From contig JAEEXV010000300.1 of NCBI GenBank assembly GCA_016287975.1, positions 1 through 10,747 of the forward strand: a DNA stretch of 10,747 bases. Direction: 5' to 3'. Every line of letters begins with the position of its first letter. Positions within the stretch are counted from its first letter, which is position 1. A model generated the notes under the pieces. The model made no database searches and was not told the origin of the DNA. It saw only the letters and a list, made by a program, of their open reading frames with translations. The translations under genes were made by a program, and so were the position numbers. Below, piece after piece: positions 1-7,269 of this stretch. This DNA is from Lentisphaeria bacterium (GTDB lineage Bacteria > Verrucomicrobiota > Lentisphaeria > Oligosphaerales > Oligosphaeraceae).

Positions 1-934
1 ATCGTCGCGCATCGCCTGAGACGCGCGGGTTCATCTCGATGATGAGGCGCTCGCCCGTCTCGGGGTTGACCGCCCACTGCACATTGGAGCCGCCCGTCTG
101 GATGCCGATGGCGTTCATGACCTTCAGCGAATCCGAGCGCATCGCCTGGTATTCGCGGTCGGTGAGGGTCATGGCGGGGGCGACGGTGATGGAGTCGCCA
201 GTGTGCACGCCCATGGGGTCGAGGTTCTCGATGGAGCAGACGATGACGGCGGTGCCCTTGCGGTCGCACATCACCTCCATCTCGTATTCCTTCCAGCCCA
301 GCAGCGATTCCTCGACGAGCACCTCGTGGTTGAGGCTGAGTTCCAGCCCGCGCTCCACGATGGCGCGGAACTCCGCCTCGTCGCGGGCGATGCCGCCGCC
401 AGTGCCGCCCAGCGTGAAGCCAGGGCGCACGACCAGCGGCCACTTGCCGATGGCCTTCGCGATGACGAGGGCCTCCTTGAGGCTGTGCGCGGATTCGGAG
501 TTGGCGCTGCGGATGCCGACGGAATCCATCGTGGCCTTGAAGAGGCGGCGGTCCTCGGCGCGGCTGATCGCGTCTGCGTCGGCGCCGATGAGCTCGACGT
601 GGTATCGTTTGAGGACGCCGCTTTTCCAGGCCTCCATGGCGAGGTTGAGGGCGGTCTGGCCGCCGAGGGTGGCGAGGAGGGCGTCGGGGCGTTCGCGGCG
701 GATGATCTCGTGGAGGTATTCCGCGGTCATCGGCTCCAGATAGGTGCGGTCGGCGAACTCGGTGTCGGTCATGACGGTGGCGGGGTTGCTGTTGAGGAGG
801 ACGAGTTCATAGCCCTCCTGCTTGAGCGCCTTGCAGGCCTGCACGCCTGAGTAGTCGAACTCGCAGCCCTGGCCGATGACGACGGGGCCTGCGCCGAGCA
901 GCATGATTTTATGGAGGTCGTTGCGTCTGGGCAT
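1..934 (-). CDS. carB: Carbamoyl-phosphate synthase large subunit, N-terminal part (runs off window)
   Basis: This is the ammonia- and ATP-using subunit that makes carbamoyl phosphate for pyrimidine and arginine synthesis. My translation from the ATG at 934 starts [20 protein letters not shown] and continues through [17 protein letters not shown] and GGQTALN, all hallmarks of the first carboxyphosphate domain. The ATP-grasp region follows with AEDRR (about residue 130), [12 protein letters not shown] (about 170), GWKEYEMEV and EMNPRVS (300-306). 311 codons are present of about 1,070 usual for the family. The start is chosen by an AGGAG at 942-946, 7 nt upstream, and by family alignment. Only 1 nt separates it from the pyrG stop, so it is translated from the same mRNA. 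The last five residues (GDARR) depart from the near-invariant RSSAL that normally follows NPRVS; see findings. Identity is secure from motifs; the reading of the extreme edge is not. Confidence 0.97.
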   Translation of the reverse strand, partial: MPRRNDLHKIMLLGAGPVVIGQGCEFDYSGVQACKALKQEGYELVLLNSNPATVMTDTEFADRTYLEPMTAEYLHEIIRRERPDALLATLGGQTALNLAMEAWKSGVLKRYHVELIGADADAISRAEDRRLFKATMDSVGIRSANSESAHSLKEALVIAKAIGKWPLVVRPGFTLGGTGGGIARDEAEFRAIVERGLELSLNHEVLVEESLLGWKEYEMEVMCDRKGTAVIVCSIENLDPMGVHTGDSITVAPAMTLTDREYQAMRSDSLKVMNAIGIQTGGSNVQWAVNPETGERLIIEMNPRVSGDARR

Positions 935-935
935 G

Positions 936-2534
936 TCACATCTCCTGATGGTTCAGGGCCGCCTGCACGAGTCCCGTGAAGAGCGGGTGCGGGGTGAAGG
1001 GCCTGGATTTGAACTCGGGGTGGAACTGGCAGCCGATGTAGAAGGGGTGCGAAGGCAGTTCCACCATCTCGACGAGCGCGCCGTCGGGGCTGGCGCCGCA
1101 GACGGCGAGGCCCGCGGCCTCCAGATCGGCGCGGAAGCGGTTGTTGAACTCGTAGCGGTGGCGGTGGCGCTCGGAGATGTCGCGGGCGCCGTAGAGGGCG
1201 GCGGCGCGGCTGCCCTCCGCGAGTCGGCATGGATAGGCGCCCAGGCGCATGGTGCCGCCCTTGCTGGTGACGCCGCGCTGCCCCTCCATGAGGTCGATGA
1301 CGGGGGCGGGCGTGGCCGCGTCGAACTCGGTGGAGTTCGCCGAGGCGAGGCCGAGGACGCCGCGGGCGTATTCGATGACCATGCACTGCATGCCGAGGCA
1401 GATGCCGAGGCAGGGGAGGGCGTGCGTGCGGGCGTGGCGCAGCGCGGCGATCTTGCCCTCGACGCCGCGCGGGCCGAAGCCGCCTGGGACGAGCAGCCCG
1501 TGGTAGTCGGCGAGCAGGGAGCAGTCGCGCTCCAGTTCCTCCGCCTCGACCATGTCGCACTGGACGCTGGCGCCGAGGGCGATGCCCGCGTGCGCGAAGG
1601 ATTCGAAGATGCTCTTGTAGGCGTCCCGCAGCCCCGCGTATTTCCCGACGAGGGCGATGCGGCAGTTTCTGGTCGGGTGGAGGATGCGCTCCAGCAGCCC
1701 GTGCCAGTCGTCGAGGCGCGCGGGGGAGGGCGGCAGGTCCAGCAGGCGCATGACCTTGGCGTCGAGGCCGCGGTCGGCGAGTTCCTGCGGGACCTCGTAG
1801 ATGGAGTGCTGGACGTCCTGCTCCTCGATGACCATCCCGTCCTGCACGTTGCAGAAGAGGGAGAGTTTTCGGCGCTGTTCGTCGCCCATGGGGACCTCGG
1901 TCCGGCAGACGAGGATGTCGGGGAAGATGCCGATGTTGTGGAGGAGGCTGACGGACTGCTGGCTGGGCTTGGTCTTGAGTTCGCCGACGGACTTGATGAA
2001 GGGGACGAGGGTCAGGTGGATGACGATGGCGTTGCCTGGGCCCGCCTCGTTCTTGAACTGCCGCACCGCCTCCAGGAAGGGCAGGGACTCGATGTCGCCC
2101 GCCGTGCCGCCGATCTCCGTCATCACGATGTCCACGCCAGGCTTGGCGGCGCTGCGGATGGCGGCCTTGATCTCGTCGGTGATGTGGGGGATCATCTGGA
2201 CGGTTGCGCCGAGGTATCCGCCCTCTCGTTCGCGGGCGATGACGCGGCTGTAGATCTTGCCGCTGGTGTAGTTGCTGTCGCGGTCGCACTGGACGCCCGC
2301 GAAGCGCTCGTAGTGCCCGAGGTCGAGGTCGGTTTCGGTGCCGTCGTCGGTGACGTAGACCTCGCCGTGCTGGTACGGGGACATGGTTCCAGGGTCGACG
2401 TTCAGATAGGGGTCGAACTTCTGCATGGCGACGCGGAGGCCGTGCGCCTTGAGGAGGTAGGCGAGGCTGGCGGAGGTGATGCCCTTGCCGAGGCCCGAGA
2501 CGACGCCGCCGGTGATGAAGATGTGCTTGGCCAT
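936..2534 (-). CDS. pyrG: CTP synthase (glutamine-hydrolysing)
   Basis: It converts UTP to CTP using ATP and glutamine, in the cytoplasm. The 532-residue length is typical (E. coli 545). The synthetase domain opens with the P-loop-like [12 protein letters not shown] (9-20), then [30 protein letters not shown] and [12 protein letters not shown] (139-150), carrying the expected Mg/ATP ligands near Asp71 and Glu140. The C-terminal class I glutaminase domain has [10 protein letters not shown], nucleophile Cys379 in GICLGMQ, and the His505/Glu507 pair in QFHPEF. All catalytic residues are present. The ATG lies 6 nt after the carA stop with no recognisable Shine-Dalgarno, so translation is probably coupled to carA. 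The gene sits between carA and carB, an unusual position, but all three enzymes feed pyrimidine nucleotide synthesis, and carA and pyrG both hydrolyse glutamine. Confidence 0.98.
   Translation of the reverse strand: MAKHIFITGGVVSGLGKGITSASLAYLLKAHGLRVAMQKFDPYLNVDPGTMSPYQHGEVYVTDDGTETDLDLGHYERFAGVQCDRDSNYTSGKIYSRVIAREREGGYLGATVQMIPHITDEIKAAIRSAAKPGVDIVMTEIGGTAGDIESLPFLEAVRQFKNEAGPGNAIVIHLTLVPFIKSVGELKTKPSQQSVSLLHNIGIFPDILVCRTEVPMGDEQRRKLSLFCNVQDGMVIEEQDVQHSIYEVPQELADRGLDAKVMRLLDLPPSPARLDDWHGLLERILHPTRNCRIALVGKYAGLRDAYKSIFESFAHAGIALGASVQCDMVEAEELERDCSLLADYHGLLVPGGFGPRGVEGKIAALRHARTHALPCLGICLGMQCMVIEYARGVLGLASANSTEFDAATPAPVIDLMEGQRGVTSKGGTMRLGAYPCRLAEGSRAAALYGARDISERHRHRYEFNNRFRADLEAAGLAVCGASPDGALVEMVELPSHPFYIGCQFHPEFKSRPFTPHPLFTGLVQAALNHQEM
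942..946 (-). promoter_or_regulatory. carB ribosome binding site inside pyrG
   Basis: AGGAG on the minus strand lies within the last codons of pyrG, 7 nt before the carB ATG. It decides the carB start and shows that carB translation initiates while ribosomes are finishing pyrG. Confidence 0.8.
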
Positions 2535-2540
2535 ACTTGT

Positions 2541-3623
2541 CTATCGCATGAGTTCGCGGAACTGCCGGAAGAGGTAGCGCGCGTCGAAGGGGCCTGGGGC
2601 GGCCTCGGGGTGGTACTGGACGGAGAAGGCGGGGAGCCGCCTGTGGCGGACGCCCTCGATCGTGCCGTCGTTCAGGTTGACGTGGGTGACCTCGAGGTCT
2701 TCGCCGAGGGAATCGGGCAGGATCGCGAAGTTGTGGTTCTGCGAGGTGATCTCGACCGTGCCCGCGAGGAGGTTCTTGACGGGGTGGTTGCAGCCGTGGT
2801 GGCCGAAGGGGAGGCGCCCCGTCTTCGCGCCGCAGGCGAGGCCGAGGATCTGGTGCCCCAGGCAGATCCCCATGATCGGGATCCGCCCAAGGAGCCGCCG
2901 CACGCACTCCACGACGCCCGCGACGCCCTCGGGGTCGCCAGGGCCGTTGGAGAGGAGCACGCCGTCAGGGTGGCGCGCCTCGATCGCGTCGGCGGTCGTG
3001 CCCGCGGGGACGACGTGGACCTGCATGCCCGCCTGCGCCAGCTGGCGCAGGATGTTGTATTTGACGCCGCAGTCCAGCACCACGACCTTTTTGTCGCCTT
3101 CGTCGCACCCGCAGTACGGCGCCTCGGCGGCGACCTGGGCGGCGCAGTCGATGCCGTCCAGCCCTGGCCACTGGCGCGCCTTGGCGACGGCCGCCTCGGG
3201 GGCGAGGTCCGTGCCGTCGGCGTGGAGCCAGGCGCGCTGGGTGCCTGTCTCGCGCAGGTGGAGGACGAGGCGGCGCGTGTCCACGCGCGCCAGGATCGGG
3301 CGGCCCGCCGCCTTCAGGAGGTCGGCCAGGCTCTGCTCGGCGCGCCAGGACGAAGGCGGGTTGAGGGTCTGGACGACGAGGCCGTTCAGGAAGGCGCCTC
3401 GGGATTCCATGTCCTCGGCGTTGCAGCCGTAGTTGCCGACCTCCGCCGTGGACAGCGCCACGATCTGCCCGTAATAGGACGGGTCGGAGACGATCTCCTG
3501 GTAGCCCGTCATCCCCGTGTTGAAGACCGCTTCGCCAGGCATGTCGCAGGACGCGCCGCACGAGACGCCAGGAAAGACGCTCCCGTCCGCCAGCGCCAGA
3601 TAGGAATGGGGTGTCGTGTTCAT
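2541..3623 (-). CDS. carA: Carbamoyl-phosphate synthase small (glutaminase) subunit
   Basis: This subunit hydrolyses glutamine and channels ammonia to CarB. The 360-residue product is close to the usual 360-385. The N-terminal CPSase_sm domain shows LALADGSVFPG, NTGMTGYQE and DPSYYGQIV (residues 8-55). The C-terminal class I glutaminase domain carries VVLDCGVKYNILRQL, SNGPGDP, nucleophile Cys254 in MGICLGHQ, GHHGCNHPV, TSQNHNFA and the catalytic His338/Glu340 in VQYHPE. It is the first gene of a minus-strand operon with pyrG and carB. The ATG at 3623 has no clear Shine-Dalgarno, but it is the only start that matches the expected N-terminus. A sigma-54-type promoter lies about 90 nt upstream and would give a leader of about 76 nt containing a GC-rich hairpin. 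Nothing in the protein looks damaged. Confidence 0.98.
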   Translation of the reverse strand: MNTTPHSYLALADGSVFPGVSCGASCDMPGEAVFNTGMTGYQEIVSDPSYYGQIVALSTAEVGNYGCNAEDMESRGAFLNGLVVQTLNPPSSWRAEQSLADLLKAAGRPILARVDTRRLVLHLRETGTQRAWLHADGTDLAPEAAVAKARQWPGLDGIDCAAQVAAEAPYCGCDEGDKKVVVLDCGVKYNILRQLAQAGMQVHVVPAGTTADAIEARHPDGVLLSNGPGDPEGVAGVVECVRRLLGRIPIMGICLGHQILGLACGAKTGRLPFGHHGCNHPVKNLLAGTVEITSQNHNFAILPDSLGEDLEVTHVNLNDGTIEGVRHRRLPAFSVQYHPEAAPGPFDARYLFRQFRELMR

Positions 3624-3660
3624 CGCAATCAGAAATGGGGGATTCGACGCAATCGTTTTC

Positions 3661-3677
3661 GGCGGCTTGGCGCCGCC
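3661..3677 (-). other. GC-rich hairpin in the carA leader
   Basis: GGCGGC and GCCGCC pair around a 5-nt loop (TTGGC on the plus strand). In the carA transcript the hairpin lies about 40 nt before the start codon and is followed by GAAAACGATT, not a U-run, so it does not look like a complete intrinsic terminator. It may be a leader structure, or part of a short dispersed palindromic repeat. Confidence 0.4.
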
Positions 3678-3708
3678 GACACAGAACAGGATTGACCAGC
3701 TGTCTTTA

Positions 3709-3727
3709 TAGCAACTGATATGCCAAA
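3709..3727 (-). promoter_or_regulatory. Sigma-54 (-24/-12) promoter for carA-pyrG-carB
   Basis: The minus strand reads TTTGGCATATCAGTTGCTA. The invariant GG (3724-3723) and GC (3712-3711) are separated by exactly 10 nt, as in the RpoN consensus TGGCAC-N5-TTGC. The predicted start of transcription is near 3699, 76 nt upstream of the carA ATG. The divergent asnB gene has the same element with two changes, which strongly supports it. Activity would need an ATP-dependent enhancer-binding protein (NtrC type), not encoded in this window. Confidence 0.75.
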
Positions 3728-3754
3728 CGCCAGCAGTGTGTCCTCCCCCGCGAT

Positions 3755-3803
3755 TTGTACAATTTCTGCAACTGCCATGATAAAGCGTGTTACATTTTTG
3801 TAA
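3755..3803. promoter_or_regulatory. Possible activator-binding palindromes between the divergent promoters
   Basis: In the AT-richer part of the spacer are two perfect palindromes: TTGTACAA at 3755-3762 and TTACATTTTTGTAA at 3790-3803. They lie roughly 30-80 bp upstream of the carA -24 element, where enhancer sites of sigma-54 activators can sit. They do not match the classical NtrC site, so this is positional inference only. Confidence 0.25.
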
Positions 3804-3821
3804 AAATCCACCTGGATCTCA

Positions 3822-4043
3822 CCCCCCCAAGTCCCGTCCCAAGTCCAAAGTCCCGTCCAAAGTCCCAAGTCTAAAGTCCCGTCCAAAGTCTAAAGTCCAA
3901 AGTCCAAAGTCCCATCCCAAATCCCCCGTCCCCCGTTCCCCGTCCCAAGTCCAAAGTCCCGTCCAAAGTCTAAAGTCCAAAGTCCAAAGTCCCGTCCCAA
4001 ATCCCCCGTCCCCCGTCCCAAGTCCCAAGTTCCCCCCCCCCCC
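3822..4043. repeat. GTCC-rich minisatellite with 80-bp higher-order duplication and poly-C run
   Basis: This is a degenerate tandem array of 7-8 bp units such as AAAGTCC, CAAGTCC and CCCGTCC. The block from about 3873 to 3945 recurs 80 bp later (about 3953 to 4025) with only a few mismatches; for example, the same 20-mer starts at 3881 and 3961. The array opens with 7 C and ends with a run of 12 C (4032-4043). Read on the minus strand it gives meaningless LWTLDFG-type peptides, so it is not treated as coding. It fills most of the gap between the divergent carA and asnB promoters and begins about 95 bp from the first and ends about 38 bp from the second. Confidence 0.9.
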
Positions 4044-4081
4044 GCCTCCCGCCATCCTTCCATGGAATCGGTCGTTTCGTC

Positions 4082-4100
4082 TTTGGCATGTGAGTTGCTA
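4082..4100 (+). promoter_or_regulatory. Sigma-54 (-24/-12) promoter for asnB
   Basis: TTTGGCATGTGAGTTGCTA has GG at 4085-4086 and GC at 4097-4098 with the required 10-nt gap. Seventeen of 19 positions match the carA element on the other strand. Transcription would start near 4110, giving a leader of about 35 nt that contains the asnB ribosome binding site (AGGAG, 4131-4135). Confidence 0.78.
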
Positions 4101-4144
4101 AAGCAAGCGGCAACGGGGGCCTTTTCATCAAGGAGAGCGGAGCG

Positions 4145-5842
4145 ATGTGCGGATTTGTGGGGATATTTGACATTGGGGAGGGCAAGGCGCCGTCCCTTCG
4201 GAAGCAGCTGCTGGGGATGTCGCGGAAGATTCGGCACCGCGGGCCGGACTGGTCTGGTGTCTTCGAGTGCGGGCGTGCGCTGGTGTCGCACGAACGTCTG
4301 GCGATCATCGACCCGCTGTCGGGGAAGCAGCCTTTGTACAGCCCTGACGGGCGGTATGTGCTGGCGGTGAACGGGGAGATCTACAACCACAAGGAACTGC
4401 GTGAGGAACTGGCGGGGGAGTACGACTTCCAGACCCAGTCGGACTGCGAGGTGCTGCTGCCGTTGTACATCAAATACGGCGCGGAGTTCCTGGACCGCCT
4501 GACGGGCATCTTCGCCTTCGCGCTGTATGACACGAAGGAGGACACCTACCTCATCGGGCGCGACCCCGTCGGCGTGATCCCGCTGTACCAGGGGTGGGAT
4601 GCGGACGGGCACTACTACGTCGCCTCCGAACTCAAGGCGCTGGAGGGCGTCTGCTGCACCTTCTCGGAGTTTCCGCCTGGCCATTCGCTGCGGCGCGGGG
4701 ACGCGGCGCCCGTGAAGTGGTACCGCCGCGACTGGTTTGCCTACGACGCCGTGAAGGAGAATCCGACCTCGATTCCGCAGTTGCGGGAGGCGCTGGAGGC
4801 GGCGGTCAAGCGCCAGATGATGAGCGACGTGCCCTACGGCGTGCTGCTTTCAGGCGGGCTCGACTCCTCGGTCATCGCGGCGATCACGGCGAAATACGCG
4901 CGTCGGCGGGTGGAGACGGGGGACACGCAGGAGGCGTGGTGGCCGCGGCTGCACTCGTTCGCGGTGGGGCTGGAGGATTCGCCAGACCTCAAGGCCGCGC
5001 GCAAGGCGGCGGACGCCCTGGGGACGGTGCACCACGAGATCCACTTCACCATCCAGGAGGCGCTCGACGCGCTGCCCGATGTCATCTACCACCTGGAGAC
5101 CTACGACATCACGACCGTCCGCGCCTCCACGCCGATGTTCCTGATGGCGCGCGCGATCAAGGCGATGGGCATCAAGATGGTGCTTTCAGGCGAGGGCTCC
5201 GACGAGATCTTCGGCGGCTACCTCTACTTCCACAAGGCGCCCGACGCCCGCGAGTTCCACGAGGAGACGGTGCGCAAACTCGGCAAACTGCATCTGTACG
5301 ACTGCCTGCGCGCGAACAAGGCGCTGGCCGCGTGGGGCGTCGAGGGGCGCGTGCCCTTCCTGGACCAGGAGTTTCTCGACGTCGCCATGCGCGTCAACCC
5401 CGCCGACAAGATGTGCCGCGGACGCCGCCTCCCCGCGACCATCGGCGACCACGGCGGCGCGGTCATCGAGAAGTGGCTGCTGCGCGAGGCCTTCCATGAC
5501 ATGCTCCCGCCTGAAATCGCCTGGCGCCAGAAAGAGCAGTTCTCCGACGGCGTGGGCTACTCCTGGATCGACACGCTCAAGGAGATGACCGCCCGCGAGG
5601 TCACGGACGCGCAGTTCGCCTCCGCCGCCCGTCGCTTCCCCGTCAACACCCCCGCCACCAAGGAGGAGTACTACTACCGCAGCATCTTCGCGGAGTTCTT
5701 CCCCTCCGAATCCGCCGCCGCCTGCGTGCCGCACGAGGCCTCAGTCGCCTGCTCCACCGCCAAGGCCCTCGAATGGGACGAGGCCTTCCGCAAGATGAAC
5801 GAGCCTTCCGGACGCGCCGTCACGGGGGTGCACCATCCATAA
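4145..5842 (+). CDS. asnB: Asparagine synthetase B (glutamine-hydrolysing)
   Basis: It makes asparagine from aspartate, ATP and glutamine in the cytoplasm. The 565 residues compare with 554 in E. coli AsnB. The N-terminal class II glutaminase starts with the required Cys2 after Met (MCGFVGIFD), followed by RHRGPD (30-35), Arg51 in SHERLAI, NGEIYNH (76-82) and SDCE (99-102). The synthetase domain has the pyrophosphatase loop LLSGGLDSS (234-242) and LSGEGSDEIFGGY (347-359), then GRVPFLD. The C-terminus keeps the AsnB-typical QKEQFSDGVGYSWID and SVACSTAKALEWDEAF. Relative to the E. coli protein there is an insertion of about 11 residues near 427-440 (RLPATIGDHGG). The start is set by AGGAG 9 nt upstream and by the catalytic Cys2. 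It is divergent from carA, shares its promoter type and also uses glutamine amide nitrogen, which suggests common nitrogen control. Confidence 0.98.
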   Translation: MCGFVGIFDIGEGKAPSLRKQLLGMSRKIRHRGPDWSGVFECGRALVSHERLAIIDPLSGKQPLYSPDGRYVLAVNGEIYNHKELREELAGEYDFQTQSDCEVLLPLYIKYGAEFLDRLTGIFAFALYDTKEDTYLIGRDPVGVIPLYQGWDADGHYYVASELKALEGVCCTFSEFPPGHSLRRGDAAPVKWYRRDWFAYDAVKENPTSIPQLREALEAAVKRQMMSDVPYGVLLSGGLDSSVIAAITAKYARRRVETGDTQEAWWPRLHSFAVGLEDSPDLKAARKAADALGTVHHEIHFTIQEALDALPDVIYHLETYDITTVRASTPMFLMARAIKAMGIKMVLSGEGSDEIFGGYLYFHKAPDAREFHEETVRKLGKLHLYDCLRANKALAAWGVEGRVPFLDQEFLDVAMRVNPADKMCRGRRLPATIGDHGGAVIEKWLLREAFHDMLPPEIAWRQKEQFSDGVGYSWIDTLKEMTAREVTDAQFASAARRFPVNTPATKEEYYYRSIFAEFFPSESAAACVPHEASVACSTAKALEWDEAFRKMNEPSGRAVTGVHHP

Positions 5843-5990
5843 AGCGGGACGGGTTTTCGGCGCTGGGCGATTTCAAGGGCGCGTCATTTTGCCTGCATGT
5901 GGTTTATAGGTAGAGGCGCGAATCGCCGTGGATCCCTCCACGTCATCTGGCATGAGGCGGGTGTGACCCTGGATCTGGTTCGTTTTGAGT

Positions 5991-6073
5991 CCACAGAATA
6001 CACAGAATGAACAGAACCAGTCTTTGGTTAGATGACATATCCGTTTCTGTGTTTTTCGGTGTCTTCTGTGGAA
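5991..6073. repeat. CACAGA-type inverted repeat between convergent genes
   Basis: The left arm at 5991-6016 contains CCACAGAATACACAGAA. The right arm at 6044-6073 read on the minus strand contains CCACAGAAGACACCGAA, then AACACAGAA. The arms are imperfect inverted copies around a loop of about 28 nt. Such CACAGA-rich segments are a known dispersed repeat style in many bacteria. The pair sits between the convergent asnB and the PP-loop gene, where the RNA hairpin could act as a bidirectional terminator. The remainder of 5843-6084 shows only small hairpins (for example CGTGGA-TCCC-TCCACG near 5930-5945) and no credible gene. Confidence 0.65.
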
Positions 6074-6084
6074 AGTCCAATCGG

Positions 6085-7269
6085 CTACCAGCATTTCAAA
6101 TGCAAAAGGTTGGTCACAAATACCCCGCCATGAAGTTTTCTTATCTTTTTGTATAATTTCTTGTACAATGCCAAAAGACGATGTTTGAATTTCAGCTTGT
6201 TTTTGAACATCGGCCACATTTCCTTGACATATACGTCGCCTTTTTCATAATCCAGAATCATATCGGCCCAAATGTAATCTCGGTTTTTTAGATATTTATC
6301 AGGCGAAAAACATGAAGAAAACTTATCCATGCCATCAAGACACTCCAAAGCCATCAGGGTGCGACGGCACTTTTCACAACGGCAACAGTTGTCCGCAAAA
6401 TCGAAACATACATTCAAATGGCGTTGTGCGGGGACATATTCCACCAAGTCGCGCATTTTGTCAAAACGGGATATAAAATCACCTTCTGCCAAAACGAACT
6501 CCATTATCTCGGAGGACAGAAATGGATAAATGACAAAATCAACATGCCCTGGGGGGCCGTCATATTCAAGAGTTTTCGCAACATCTCCGCTGGAAGAAAC
6601 GTAGAAAGTCGAAACGGCATTTCCCAGCATATACCCTATCGCGCTATTCACGAATAAATGAGTATAGACATATCTCATTTCAAAGAGCGACTTATAATTA
6701 GAGTCCACAAAAATGAACCCATAGCCATTCTCCAAACAAAAGCGCTTTGTGTTCTCCATTCTTCCCTGCAACAAATTCGTATGTAGCATTCCGCCTTCTT
6801 CATTCGACCCGGTGTTGTTGAAGACAAGATGGGTGGGACGGCGGTATAAATGATTCTTGTCCAATACATATAGCGTATGAAATGAATCCACCCCCAGGGA
6901 ACCACTGGCCAGCCTCCAGTCTTTCGCTGACCTTTCGTCCTTTATCGTCGGAGCTGATAATACTATTTTATGATATTGCGATGAGTTATACGAAAGGAAG
7001 GTATTAAATGCGTTGATTTTCTGGAAAAATGATTCAGACATTGCAATATTAGAATAAAAATGAATATTTCTTCTTGAGCAAATGGGAAACAACGCCAGAA
7101 GAAATGCTTCGCTTCTGTTATCTACAAGTGCGCTCTCGCAGAACAAGGGAAACGAAAAGAACAATTCCTTTTCACCGTCAGCTTGTGAATCAGAATAATG
7201 AAATCGCAAGATAACGGTTTTATTGTTAATGCTTTTGGAAATTCTATGAAGCCTGATGGAATGTTTCAT
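6085..7269 (-). CDS. QueC-like PP-loop superfamily protein of unknown function
   Basis: I cannot name this 394-residue protein. It contains SGSLGVDSFHTL (122-133), which resembles the SGGxDS pyrophosphate loop of N-type ATP pyrophosphatases such as QueC, with Leu125 in place of the second Gly. Near the C-terminus it has Cys288, then Cys295-x2-Cys298-x2-Cys301 (in CCRCEKCRRTLMALE), similar in layout to the zinc-binding cysteines of QueC. From memory, comparable proteins (SGGVDSFYT plus CxxCxKCxRT) occur as hypothetical genes in capsule or polysaccharide loci. No signal peptide or membrane segment is evident; the C-terminus (355-380) is very basic. The gene is clearly AT-richer than everything around it, so it is likely acquired. 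Its ATG coincides with the end of an IS element and lacks a Shine-Dalgarno, so it may have lost its promoter or its first codons. Fold assignment moderately sure; function unknown. Confidence 0.75.
   Translation of the reverse strand: MKHSIRLHRISKSINNKTVILRFHYSDSQADGEKELFFSFPLFCESALVDNRSEAFLLALFPICSRRNIHFYSNIAMSESFFQKINAFNTFLSYNSSQYHKIVLSAPTIKDERSAKDWRLASGSLGVDSFHTLYVLDKNHLYRRPTHLVFNNTGSNEEGGMLHTNLLQGRMENTKRFCLENGYGFIFVDSNYKSLFEMRYVYTHLFVNSAIGYMLGNAVSTFYVSSSGDVAKTLEYDGPPGHVDFVIYPFLSSEIMEFVLAEGDFISRFDKMRDLVEYVPAQRHLNVCFDFADNCCRCEKCRRTLMALECLDGMDKFSSCFSPDKYLKNRDYIWADMILDYEKGDVYVKEMWPMFKNKLKFKHRLLALYKKLYKKIRKLHGGVFVTNLLHLKCW

Noticed and set aside
876..3695. Very long plus-strand open frame opposite carA-pyrG-carB, and a long minus-strand frame at 769-2907
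   Set aside because: Both are by-products of high GC content. They lie over genes with complete catalytic motifs and have low-complexity composition with no recognisable domain.
3629..3886. Small minus-strand gene before carA (85 codons)
   Set aside because: It starts inside the minisatellite, has no ribosome site, and overlaps the predicted sigma-54 promoter and leader.
3822..4043. CRISPR array
   Set aside because: Units are 7-8 bp and degenerate with no unique spacers, and no cas genes are near.
3819..4684. Open frames through the minisatellite with LWTLDFG-like peptides
   Set aside because: They arise from the tandem repeat, and the longer one continues antisense to asnB.
5873..6217. 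Minus-strand open frame after the PP-loop gene
   Set aside because: It overlaps the end of that gene and runs through the CACAGA inverted repeat; no protein family features.
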